This document shows, one piece after another, positions 47,669 to 57,073 of a stretch of DNA of 64,000 bases (the first letter of the stretch is position 1; the number at the start of each line of letters is the position of its first letter). The stretch is from Spinacia oleracea (Eukaryota > Streptophyta > Magnoliopsida > Caryophyllales > Amaranthaceae): contig NC_079491.1 in NCBI RefSeq assembly GCF_020520425.1, positions 32,107,449 through 32,171,448 of the forward strand, written 5' to 3'. Below the pieces are notes generated by a model. It was not told the origin of the DNA, did not search any database, and was given only the letters and a program-made list of their open reading frames with translations. Position numbers and translations under genes: made by a program.

Positions 47669-48797
47669 ATGGGATCCTCTTCCTCCAAATATCTTCCGAC
47701 TTATTCGGTTGGTACTTCTGGGCAACGAATTCCTGACTCAAACTGTGATTGGGGCTCGAAATGCATTTGTCCCAACAACGAGCACTCGTATTCTGGCGAG
47801 TATCTGAATAATTTGTGGTTGGCCCAGAAGGAGAACACGAGTACCCGAAATTATCTCAAAGCTTGGTTTGAGAAAATGGAAGTGGAGCCTGGTGAAGAGG
47901 TGGAGTCCAAATACGACGATCGAGTCCCCACACCAGCAGATCTGAGATTCTTTGGAGGAGACGAATCTGATGAGGTATATTTCCTTATTTTTGGGTTTTT
48001 TTTTCCTGATTTTTCGAGTTAATTAGGGTTTACTCTGTTTTTTGGATTTTTTGTGTTTCTTGGAGAAAATCTGTGATTTTTGGTTGAAACGTAGGTTTTC
48101 TAATAAAATTAGGGTTACTCTGCATGTTCTGATTTTTTGAGATTTTTTGTGAATTTTAATGATTTTTTTTCATTTGTTGATGATTTTTGTGAATTGTTTT
48201 AGATTTAACATTGGTTCATTTTTTGTGATCATGCATGTCCCATAAATGTTTGATTTTTGTGTTAAATGATGAAGTTTTCGAATTGCATGTCAGAGATTCG
48301 TTGATAATTTTTGTTAAATGATGAAGTTTTCTAATTGCATGTAAGAGATCCCTTGATTTATTTTGTTAAATGATAAATTTTCGAATTGCATGTCAGAGAT
48401 CCCTTGATTTTTTTGGTTAAATGATGAAGTTCATGAATTGCATGTTAGAGATCCCTTGATTTTTCTCGATTTTTATGAGTTTATTTAAATTGCATGTTGA
48501 ATACCATGAATGTTGGTCTGTTTTGGTTGATTTGGATGTTCAATTCCATGATTACTTTGATGATGTTGTTCTTTGATCTTGTTAAGTTGATGTGAAATAT
48601 ATTAAACATATTTTATGTCCCCTCTTGATTGCAAGAAACCCAATCACTCTGATTCATTCGACCTATACTATGTGGGTGAGTGTGAGAACACAACTGCTGG
48701 TCCAGAGGTTTCTGATGGGCAATGTTCGGTTTCGTCCCCAAACGTGAAGGAAGATGAAATAAAAAAAAAGCCACCTAAGGGTGTTGATGATGCTTAG
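47669..48797 (+). CDS. Unrecognised accessory gene inside the MLE, two exons
   Basis: Exons 47669-47974 and 48636-48797, both frame-consistent, give 155 aa. The donor is GATGAG|GTATAT and the acceptor TTGCAAG|AAACCC. The N-terminus MGSSSSKY fits an N-myristoylation signal (Gly2, Ser6, Lys7). A cysteine pair in CDWGSKCICP follows at about residues 28-36, then an acidic middle part and a Lys/Pro-rich C-terminus (EIKKKPPKG). No domain is recognised. A CT-rich leader with an intron-like GTGAG lies at about 47330-47660. It faces the transposase (convergent). It may be captured host sequence or a second MLE gene. The exon 2 acceptor is weak, so that junction is provisional. Confidence 0.6.
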
Positions 48798-48899
48798 AGA
48801 TAAGTGTGTCTTCTATAAACCCTCTTTTAATTATATTTGGATTGCTGGTTAGCTGTGGAGACATAAGGTGGAGTAGCCAACAACTGTGATCTGTTGTTG

Positions 48900-49085
48900 G
48901 CAAGGGGTGTTGTTGTTTTGTTGATGATGTGATAGGGTTTGGAGTGTATTCATGTCCTCTATTATTGCCTTGTTGCTTGAAACATGTTGCCTTGTTGATT
49001 GATGAATGTTGCCTTGTGTGCTTGCTGATTTAATAATGTTGCCTGTTGAAACTGTCATATGTTTGCTGGTTGATTAGTGTTGCCT
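48900..49085. repeat. TGTTGCCTTG-rich degenerate repeat in the MLE
   Basis: The word TGTTGCCTTG or TTGCCTTGTTG recurs five or six times with GATT/GATGAA spacers. Further copies lie at about 50052, 50463 and 51000-51050, between the RNA-like modules. Confidence 0.6.
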
Positions 49086-49223
49086 TGAGAGGGGTGAAAG
49101 CATATGGGATGGGTTTATGAATAAAATTTTAACATGTGATTGGAAAAAAACAGTTTCATTAAAGTCCCCTCTTATTGTTTGTCTTTCCTGAATGCTTGGT
49201 CTGTGATGTTAGGGTTTGAATGA

Positions 49224-49377
49224 GGTCTATGATGAGTCTTTCAGTGCTGAGAAACTATCCATGTTTCATAAACCACAGTGCGCCATTAGCATCCAGCCGT
49301 AGGCTGTATGAGGCTTTTGTGTGCTAATGGTTTGTGAACATGGTGTGGTTCAATGAAGCTTGGGGACATCTGAGACC
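49224..49377 (+). ncRNA. C/D-snoRNA-like module 1
   Basis: The terminal stem GGTC (49224-49227) pairs with GACC (49374-49377). It is directly inside by C box TATGATGA and D box CTGA. An internal CTGA at about 49247 could be D'. Between them lies an arm CCATGTTTCATAAACCAC... that pairs with GGTTTGTGAACATGG. At 154 bases it is longer than most C/D snoRNAs. It is called from boxes and stem only; expression is unknown. Confidence 0.4.
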
Positions 49378-49444
49378 AAATTTAACATGATGATGAGTCT
49401 TTCATATGCTGAGTCTTTCATATGCTGAGAAACAATTCAAGTTA

Positions 49445-49593
49445 CATCGATGATGAGTCTTTCATATGCTGAGAAACAATTCAAGTTACCTACACTCACT
49501 CGTGCTGCCATTAGTATCAGTGATGATGCTTCTCAGGCGCTAAGTGTGTGTAGGTTGAATTTGTTTCAATGATGCTTGGGGACATCTGAGATG
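49445..49593 (+). ncRNA. C/D-snoRNA-like module 2
   Basis: The closing stem CATC (49445-49448) / GATG (49590-49593) differs from module 1 but still pairs, a covarying change. C box GATGATGA and D box CTGA sit just inside. It shares GAGTCTTTCATATGCTGAG with the other modules and has an internal arm CCTACACTCACT... / GTGTGTGTAGG. A truncated extra copy of the 5' half lies at 49386-49430. Confidence 0.4.
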
Positions 49594-49626
49594 AATTTTG
49601 ATGTCATGCATGTTTTACTTTTGTTA

Positions 49627-49720
49627 GTTAGGTGGTCCTTCAAAGGGGATTGACTTATTTTTAAATATCCAATGCGATAGTTCACAATTTGTCAATTCCC
49701 TTTGGAAGGACCACCATGAC
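49627..49720 (+). ncRNA. Long-stem hairpin A (miRNA-precursor-like)
   Basis: Arms 49631-49654 (GGTGGTCCTTCAAAGGGGAT plus TGAC) and 49691-49715 pair with one bulge and one mismatch across about 24 bases. The loop is about 36 bases. It resembles a plant miRNA stem-loop. No mature sequence is recognised. Confidence 0.45.
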
Positions 49721-49801
49721 ACTTAAACAACATGTTTGATTGTGGTGTTAATGATAATCAATGATGTTAAAGGTTGATATCCTGAGATTTATGTTTCAAT
49801 A

Positions 49802-49905
49802 CTTGTCCTTTAACTCCTTTTGTCGAATGGAGTGATTGTCATTTCACATGATCAGTAGTGAATATCAATCATTCCGTTCGGCAAAAGGATGTTAAAGTTG
49901 AGAAA
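49802..49905 (+). ncRNA. Long-stem hairpin B
   Basis: Arms 49808-49838 (CTTTAACTCCTTTTGTCGAA...) and 49866-49897 pair across about 31 bases with a few mismatches; the loop is about 27 bases. It resembles hairpin E in the stem motif AATGGAGTGA, so the two may be paralogues. Confidence 0.45.
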
Positions 49906-50091
49906 ATATTGATACAATAGATCAATGATGCTATTCAACAACTCTGAGATTGGAACCCTAATGTTTGCTAATGTCCCATGTGTGAGTTTGGTCATTGTTA
50001 AAATTTGGAAACATACTACATATATGCTGTAAATCAACCTATCTGAGATTGTTGTGCCTTGTCCATTGCTGCCTTGTTATTTGTTTTGAGT

Positions 50092-50236
50092 CATCTATGA
50101 TGAGTCTTCATTTGCTGACACTCAAACCCTATATTCCATTAACACTCATGCGCCATTAGCATGAATAATGCTTCTCAGGAGCTAAGTGTTGGTGGATGGG
50201 GTTTGTGTGAGGGATGCTTGGGGACATTCTGAGATG
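50092..50236 (+). ncRNA. C/D-snoRNA-like module 3
   Basis: CATC (50092-50095) / GATG (50233-50236) closes the module, with C box TATGATGA and D box CTGA directly inside, and an internal CTGA after ATTTG. It shares GGGACAT before the D box and GCGCCATTAGCAT with module 1. An internal arm CAAACCCTAT... pairs with ATGGGGTTTG. Confidence 0.4.
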
Positions 50237-50330
50237 GTTGTGTGTACTTGCTTCTATGTACTTGATGCCTTCTTCTTCATGCTTTGTTCAATGATGAATT
50301 GGTTTAAGCATATCGAATTTTACTTTTGTT

Positions 50331-50412
50331 GACGCATCGGTATCTAGGTGGTAAGATTTTCCATCTGAAAATGATGTGATATGCATTCTTTCCACTTAGA
50401 TGCCGATGTGTT
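50331..50412 (+). ncRNA. Long-stem hairpin C
   Basis: Arms 50331-50356 (GACGCATCGGTATCTAGGTG...) and 50387-50412 pair over about 25 bases; the loop of about 30 bases contains CCATCTGAAAATGATGTGAT. Confidence 0.45.
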
Positions 50413-50548
50413 TAGAGAAGTGATTTTGCATATGACTTTCTAAGTATGTTGTAAGTAAATACCTTGCCTTTGCTGCCTTGCTCATGGCCTTGTTTTTTTG
50501 AGTTGTTCAATGATGAAATGATTTAGTAACTCGAATATTACATCTTTT

Positions 50549-50630
50549 GACGCATCGGTTTCAAAATGGGAATAAATTCCATCTGAAAATGATGTGATAT
50601 TCATTCTTTCCATTTTGAAGCTGATGTGTT
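50549..50630 (+). ncRNA. Long-stem hairpin D, paralogue of C
   Basis: Arms 50549-50573 (GACGCATCGGTTTCAAAATG...) and 50605-50630 pair over about 24 bases. The loop is almost the same as in hairpin C while the stem middle differs on both sides and still pairs, suggesting duplication followed by paired change. Confidence 0.45.
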
Positions 50631-50660
50631 TAGAGTTGTGATTTTGCATGTCCTGAGTTT

Positions 50661-50766
50661 CCTACACTTTTAGTATCCTCTGTCAAATGGAGTGACTTTC
50701 CTTTCCCATTTCTGTTTGTGTTAGTCATTCACTCCATTTGGGAGGAGGATATTAAAGTTTAGGATT
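50661..50766 (+). ncRNA. Long-stem hairpin E
   Basis: Arms 50661-50700 (CTACACTTTTAGTATCCTCT...) and 50721-50763 pair over more than 30 bases with small bulges around AATGGAGTGA / TCACTCCATT. Confidence 0.45.
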
Positions 50767-51369
50767 CAATGATGATGAACACATACAAACTGAGAACAAC
50801 ATGTCCCCATGCTTTGCCTTGGCTTGAAAATGAATTCATGTGTTGCCTTGAAAACATAAAGTTGTCCCCTTAATGGTTTAAGGAATGGCTGACTCATTAA
50901 ATTGGTGTTTTGTGTTTCAATTACAACTACAAATAAGAAACATGATTGTGAATATGATGAACAAAAACTAAACTATGATTGTGATAACCTAGTTATTGTT
51001 GCCTTGTTGATGCTGTCTTGTTCATATTGCCTTGTGCATTGTTGCCTTATGATTTTGACTTATCCTGAAATCATATGTTAATATGCAATGTACATGTTCC
51101 CTTATGATTTTGAATAATCCTGAAATCATATGTTAATATGCAATGTACATGAATAACTACAAATATGTGAGTATGATGAACAAAAACTAAAGATTAACAA
51201 CAACAAATTGATTCATTCATTCTTCCAGTTGATATGTTGCTTCCAAAATGTTTTAAATACATGTGATGCTTTCATTCAAGCTTACAAAAGTGACATTTTG
51301 TTTGCTCTTGTAACTTTTAAAACATGTTCCCAAAACACAAAAAGTAATCTCTCGTTCTTGCTCTATACT

Positions 51370-53016
51370 TCACTGATTTGCTCTCCATTCATCAACAAGT
51401 TGTTTGCATTCATTCACAGCCCACCTTGGGGCCTTAACTTGTTCTGGCAGATTCCCCTCATCTTCTAAAATCTTTTTCTTGTTGTGTGGGAGTTGGTAGT
51501 CATTGTCCCCCTTGTGTTTCAAAATTTCATTTCCAACATATTGAAGTGACATCCACACATTAGATAGAGTCTTTGCATGCAGTTCATTATATGCCTCAGT
51601 CACAGCACCACTTAAATCTTCAACTGTTTTAGGCATCTTTTTGTGCATTAGTGATTGAATTGACCTAAAGAACCCCAAGTCTAATATGTTACAATCTGGA
51701 CTGTTTGCTGGCTGCTGAGTCAATATCAATGTGAAGCCATCTTGCTTGTAATGTTGCTGCCATTCTTGATCATTTTGCAAAATGTGTGCCTTTGCATTGT
51801 CTTGAATGATGTATATCACCCTTTCCCCCTCATGTGGTGGCCATTTCTCTTTAATTGCTGGGATTAGGTAGTTGATTAGCATGGCCCTAGTTGCAATCTG
51901 ATTAACTGACTTGATTGGTTTAGTCTCAATTGTCCCCTTGACTCTATTTTTGGATGTTCTCTTTGCTGCCACTGCATCTGTGAATGGAAATATACCAAGT
52001 TTCCCATCCCACTCACACTGCCCATCTTGTCCCCACCTTGGCCTTGCTACTGCTGCCATAAACATGAACTTTGGAATCTTAGTTCTTGATTTTCCCTTCC
52101 TGTGTGGAAATGGTTCATTGTTTGCTAAATAAACTCTTTGACTTTTTTGTGTAAGATAGAACCATTTCTCATCGATGTGAATGAAATCATACATGCTGTA
52201 ATATGTGGGATCATTTGGTATTGAGTAGTCCATTAAGAGACCAAGTACCCACTTCATCCTTGCCATCTTGCATTCTTCTGAAATGCCTGGATTCAATGGA
52301 CTTGAATGTGGTTTTATCTGTTTTCTTTTCACCATTCTCCAAACTGTTGTGGGACTCAAATTGAGCATCCTTGCTAGATCAATAATGGTTGTTCTATCCC
52401 CCATGGCTATGGAGGCTATAGACTCATATGTTACTTGAATTCTCTTCCTCCCACAGTTGTGATATTTGCTATCATAGAAATACGAATCCATGGCTGCCTT
52501 ATGTGCCAATGCTCTCTGCCATATTAGTCTAATTGTCTTCCTTGTGTAACCAAACTTTATAACAGCCTGCCTATTTGTCCCATGAATGAGTTCATCTGAA
52601 TGCTTTTCTTTTCTTAAGAGAAGGAACAACAAGATTTCCAACCTTAATTCGTTGTTAATCCTTGGGGTTCTAGGCTTATGATGATTTTGCTCTGTTTCTG
52701 TTTGATGAATTGGAGATGGTGGGAACTCTTGTTGTGTTGGCATGTTCAAATCAAACAAAAATGGAACTGAGTGGTTATCTGATATACCTGATGTATGCTG
52801 TGGTCCCACTTCACATTCTTGTGCATATTCTTGTCCCACTTCATTCAGATCTGGCAATTGTTGATTTTGCTCAAAGTCCCCTATTTGATGAGCATTTACT
52901 TCACTTACAGCATTTTGGGTTGCTTCATCATCATCATAATCTGAATCAGAGTTCGTGCCGTCTCCTTCATCATCGGAAAAACCGAGGAACTCGTCCTCCT
53001 CTTGATCTGAAGCCAT
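51370..53016 (-). CDS. Mariner-like transposase, DD39D, 548 aa
   Basis: Cuts and pastes mariner/Stowaway elements at TA sites. Start ATG 53014-53016, stop TGA 51370-51372, one uninterrupted exon as usual for plant MLEs. The N-terminus is acidic and Asn/Gln-rich. The DNA-binding helix-turn-helix part spans about residues 120-250 (for example GDRTTIIDLARMLNLSPTTV). Catalytic Asp residues: 282 in HIDEKWFY, 406 in IIQDNAKAH, and 446 in NSPDCNILDLGFF. The spacing of 39 residues between the last two is the plant MLE signature. Length is usual for the family. The Stowaway-type MITEs in this window (1783-2103, 12326-12584) have related ends and could be substrates (inference). Confidence 0.96.
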   Translation of the reverse strand: MASDQEEDEFLGFSDDEGDGTNSDSDYDDDEATQNAVSEVNAHQIGDFEQNQQLPDLNEVGQEYAQECEVGPQHTSGISDNHSVPFLFDLNMPTQQEFPPSPIHQTETEQNHHKPRTPRINNELRLEILLFLLLRKEKHSDELIHGTNRQAVIKFGYTRKTIRLIWQRALAHKAAMDSYFYDSKYHNCGRKRIQVTYESIASIAMGDRTTIIDLARMLNLSPTTVWRMVKRKQIKPHSSPLNPGISEECKMARMKWVLGLLMDYSIPNDPTYYSMYDFIHIDEKWFYLTQKSQRVYLANNEPFPHRKGKSRTKIPKFMFMAAVARPRWGQDGQCEWDGKLGIFPFTDAVAAKRTSKNRVKGTIETKPIKSVNQIATRAMLINYLIPAIKEKWPPHEGERVIYIIQDNAKAHILQNDQEWQQHYKQDGFTLILTQQPANSPDCNILDLGFFRSIQSLMHKKMPKTVEDLSGAVTEAYNELHAKTLSNVWMSLQYVGNEILKHKGDNDYQLPHNKKKILEDEGNLPEQVKAPRWAVNECKQLVDEWRANQ

Positions 53017-53572
53017 TAATGTCCCCTTGCTGATTAATTGTAGTGCATTTATTGCCTTTGGTTTTTTGTTGTTGTAACTGATATTAAAACAGTTGGAATT
53101 TATGAGGGTTTTTGGGTAGAAATTGTCCCCTATTTATAAAGGGTGGTAAATGTATAAAGTTTGGAGGGAAAAAGTTTGGAGGGAAAACTTTTTGGTAAAT
53201 TTCTGTTTTTGGAGGGAAGTGTAAAAAGGGAAGTGGACTTTCCCAATTTGGGAAGTCTTCCCTCCGTTTTTTTCTGTTGCTGTAATCTCATTGGATGAAA
53301 TAAATCCACCTCATGTACTTTGGTCCCCACTTCAATCAGATTTTTTCTGATTTTTGATTAATTAAATGAAAATATCCCCTTTCCCATAATTCTTTAATAT
53401 TTTCTCTCTCCTTACTTTAATCTTTAAAAAAGAATCTTTTACACATTCTTACACACAATCATTTCTCTTACACCCAATCATTACACTTATACCCATACAA
53501 ACCAAGATTCTATTTTTCTTAAAAACCCCCCAAGATTCCAAATGGATACAACATTTAGAAATGGAGGGAGTA

Positions 53573-53856
53573 AATGTTAATTTTCATGCCAGTATATTAA
53601 TGTTCATCTTAAACAACATAAAACGACGTCGTTTTGGATTGGGGTACATCCAACTCTTACTGTACAGGCAAAAATTTGCGCTCCTGTAAACCAGTTGCAT
53701 ACCTTTTGCCTTATTGGGTATTGGGCCAGAAAGGGAGAGCCCAACATAAAACTCTTACTAGTATGAGTCAGCTTTTGTTCACTCGTTCCTGTGTTGTTCA
53801 TCTTTATTTTTGAAGCATTCTCTCCCTCACCAGGCGCCGCCGCCGCCGACGTCGAG
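53573..53856. promoter_or_regulatory. RPL30 upstream region
   Basis: It contains the palindrome AAAACGACGTCGTTTT (53622-53637) with an ACGT core, a bZIP-type site. Just before the start codon lies a pyrimidine tract TTCTCTCCCTC and a GCCGCC repeat leader. Most of the stretch is the edge of the older repeat element. No clear TATA box is assigned. Confidence 0.45.
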
Positions 53857-55726
53857 ATGGCTCCATCTAAGAAGACGGTAGCCCTAACTTTCTCTCTCGA
53901 ATATTCTCATCATCGTTTCCCTTTTCATTTACTTGATTGATGATAAAATCAAAAATTAATGGAGGTTGGTTGAATTTGCAGAAGAAGACTCATGAGAGCA
54001 TCAACAACAGGTTGGCTCTTGTCATGAAGAGTGGCAAGTTCACTCTTGGTTACAAAACGGTCCTCAAAACCCTTAGATCTTCAAAGGGTAAACCCTGTCC
54101 TTTTAACATTTCCCAGTTTGTACATTTTTGCAATTTTTTTTTGTAAAAGGTCCCTGTTTCCTTGTTCTATTTTTTAAGAAATGACGTATAAAACTGTATT
54201 ATTGTATGATATTAACCTGATTGGGGTTATTTAGATCTGCGTGTATTTAAAATTTCGGGGTAATTGTTCATTTTCTGGATTTTAAGTAAGGGTTCAGTTT
54301 AGGGTTTTGGAGTTTGTAGCTTTGTTAATATGTTAATATTCAATTCTTGGCATCGTAGATTTGTAAAATCGCAACATTTTATTTGAAACTTGATTTGTGA
54401 AATTACTGATCTTCAGTGGTTTTCAGCTGATAGGTTTAGCATACTCGACAATTGGTTATAGTACACATTGTTTAGAAAAGAATCAATGATGTGTCTAGTG
54501 TACTACGGAGTAGTGCTGTAGCGTTCTAGTGTTCTAGTGCTGTAGCGTTCTAGTGTTCTAGTGCTGTAGCGTTCTAGTATTACAGGGCTGTATCAGATTA
54601 AGCCAGCAAAGTGATAACATCAAACTATGTCGAGAGCTTTACAGATAGTCCACCCTAGCATGCCTAGTTAGAACAAAATAGAACCTTGCTTGCCCCTCAC
54701 TTTCTTGGTTTCTTTGTTTAGGATCACTCTAACGTGTATAGAACAAGACAACATTTTGCATTCATTGGATATAACTGCTGGGAAAATCTGGTTACTGGAT
54801 GCATGTTTGGTCTTCTATTATAGTGGTTCGTAGGTTGATATTTATATAATTGTTATTTTTTACGAGGTTTCTGATTAGAATTATGGAGTTATACTGGTGT
54901 GAATGTTCGCAGTAATGTAGTGTTTTGGTCAATACTATGTTATAACATTGATACTTTACTTTAATTTGTTAGAATATTTATGGGGAATAGGGGAGAAATT
55001 GCAATTTTTTTGTATCTTTTGGCTATGATTTGTATTGCTAAACTGTGCAAGATAGGGTATAGAAACATTTTGTTGAGATGGTTCGGAAATGTTTTGTTGA
55101 TGCTGTACTCTGGGTTGTGACGGCCTGATTGTTTGCAGTCATGTATAATTGGTGTTGTTGGATATGTGGTTTATTCTACTTTTTATTGCCCATTTCGTCA
55201 ATGTTGCCATCGAATTAGTCTTAGTTTGGTCTCACATTTATTGGGTTTCCTGTTTCATGGCTTTTTGAATTTGGTGTAAGATCTTTTTTTAAAAAATTGA
55301 ACTTGCTGTTTTATTCTTGACTTGTGTGAAATGTAATGGTAAGATATGCACTTGTTATTTCTTTCAGCAAAGTTGATCATCATCTCAAACAATTGCCCAC
55401 CCCTAAGGAAGTCTGAGATTGAGTACTATGCTATGTTGGCTAAGGTCGGAGTTCACCATTACAACGGAAGTAAGTGTTTCTTGGTATTGAATGGTATTTT
55501 GTTATTAATAAACCTTCCTTTGATATTTAGACATGTTTTTATCTGATTCCTTGTCTTGAATTCTCTCCCCGAACCCAATGTCAGTAGGATGTTAAACTTA
55601 TGATGATGTTGGTTTACAGACAATGTTGATCTTGGAACTGCTTGCGGGAAGTATTACAGGGTGTGCTGCCTCAGCATTATTGATGCAGGTGACTCAGATA
55701 TCATCAAGAGCATGCCCGACCACTAA
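53857..55726 (+). CDS. RPL30: Ribosomal protein eL30 (RPL30), 4 exons
   Basis: Protein of the cytosolic large ribosomal subunit. Exons 53857-53877, 53982-54087, 55368-55469, 55620-55726; phases fit, giving 111 aa (family about 112). The start reads MAPSKKT then [19 protein letters not shown], all family-typical. [20 protein letters not shown] and [18 protein letters not shown] match the conserved core. The protein ends [10 protein letters not shown]. The short first exon and long second intron (about 1.3 kb) are ordinary for plant ribosomal-protein genes. No damage is seen. Confidence 0.97.
54511..54580. repeat. 24-bp minisatellite in RPL30 intron 2, three copies
   Basis: TAGTGCTGTAGCGTTCTAGT plus GTTC repeats at 54511, 54535 and 54559 with almost no variation. 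Confidence 0.9.
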
Positions 55727-57063
55727 ATTTGCTGCCTTGTAGAAAGAAGTTTTGAGGTTTATTCATAGGAGCTTTGTTTCTGTTTCAGTCTCTTGGACCC
55801 GTTTGTTTGTAGACATTCGACTTCTATAGATTCATGTATCTCGTTTAAACTTGGATGCCACTTTTCTCTTGTGCTCTTTTGATATGAGTCTCTTGCTGAT
55901 CAAGTAATATGGGTTTACAATGGTCTGTCACTGTTGTCATGAACTCATTGGTTGGGACACTGATGGACTCCTCTAAGCTATATCCCATGTTTTTATTAAC
56001 GTCTGAAACTTTCTCATATGCACAAGTCCAACATTCCGTCAATTTGGAGTAGTCGAGTAGACCTACTACATGTATGTAGATCATTTGACCTTTTTATTAA
56101 CGTCTGAAACTAACTTGAGGTTTGGTGTTTGATCCTTGCTTCTACCTCTTTGGGTGTAATATTTTAACGTGGAAGTTACTAAAAAGATAATGTAATTCCT
56201 AAAAATACAGCCATAAATGGTATACGTAACTCCCGAGAAAATACTGTGGGAGCACTAAACATGTTTAGTGGTTGTCAATGACATGCTATGTGATGTTGAT
56301 TAGTGGTGACATGGCATAATATTACTTTTTTTATAACAGCTTTTAATACAATCCATCTGTTCTATATTAATATTTCAATTTGGAATTTTGACACTATTTA
56401 CAATTGAAGATAATTAAAGAGAATTTTCTAAATTGTTTTTAATACATAAGAAAAACATATTCATACAGGGCGTTGTTTGATTCATCTCAATTAGTACTTT
56501 AATAATATCAAATTTATAATTTTGGCTAACATATAAATAGAGATTAAATGATACAAAATTCCACTGACAAATGTAATCATTATGATAAACCTATTATTAT
56601 CATAATGATTACACCCTGCATGTAAATATTACCCTGCATGTAATTGTGATCGGAATATACTTTACGGGTCCTTAATGGTGAAAAAAAAGATTTGGTCCTT
56701 AACAGTGAAAAATTGCAAAGGTGGGACCCCATTCTTTATCTTAACTCAGAATCAGAATATATGTAGCTGCAGGGGAGGAGGAAAATTGGTATTTTACTTT
56801 TAGTTTGTTAGATGGGAGAAAATCAAGCCTCTTAAAATATACTTGTATTTAAATTTTATGATTTCCCGCGGTTAGAGAAAATTTCAGGTTGATGACCTTA
56901 TCTTGTATGACCTGAGTTATTCATTATTAATATATTTCCTATCTTAGAAAAAATGGAGCATTTCTTTTTCTCTAACTAGTTGCTCCGAAATCTTTATTTA
57001 TAAGCAACAGAAATGGTCCAGCATGGATCTTGTCTCTCGGATGATTGAGATAATATACTATGC
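55727..57063. other. RPL30 3' flank, no further gene seen
   Basis: The first few hundred bases should be RPL30 3' UTR. A 79-aa minus-strand frame at 55845-56084 has no recognisable domain and overlaps this UTR. Around 56660-56750 lie GGTCCTTAATGGTGAAAAA-type phrases related to the ends of the MULE-like element at 57074. Confidence 0.5.
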
Positions 57064-57073
57064 TCTTATAATG

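Larger units (their letters stand above)
47081..53570 (-). mobile_element. Mariner-like element (MLE), 6.5 kb, intact transposase
   Basis: Ends CACCCTCCGTTTCTTTTTGT (left) and the reverse complement CTCCCTCCATTTCTAAATGT (right) both continue to TGTATCC. TA flanks both sides (47079-47080 and 53571-53572). It contains an uninterrupted DD39D transposase on the minus strand, an extra two-exon gene on the plus strand, and about 2.5 kb of structured non-coding sequence between them. Known plant MLEs such as beet Vulmar and soybean Soymar are shorter and have one gene (established knowledge). Intact ends plus intact transposase suggest the copy may be active. Confidence 0.92.
45462..53695. mobile_element. 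Possible older TIR element interrupted by the mariner-like element
   Basis: Left sequence around 45478-45511 (CAACCAGCTCTGGCTGTACC, CCCCAAAAAACGACGCG) is similar to the reverse complement of 53623-53665 (GTTGGATGTACCCC, CCAAAACGACGTCG). Both flank the MLE at 47081-53570. Between left end and MLE lie TTGTTTGTTC tandem repeats and TGTTCATTT repeats. The right remnant also contains TTAATGTTCATCTT. I infer one repeat-filled element, perhaps MULE-like, split by the MLE. The exact ends are not established. Confidence 0.4.

Noticed and set aside
55845-56084. 79-aa minus-strand frame after RPL30
   Set aside because: It overlaps the RPL30 3' UTR, has no domain and no supporting splice or promoter signals.
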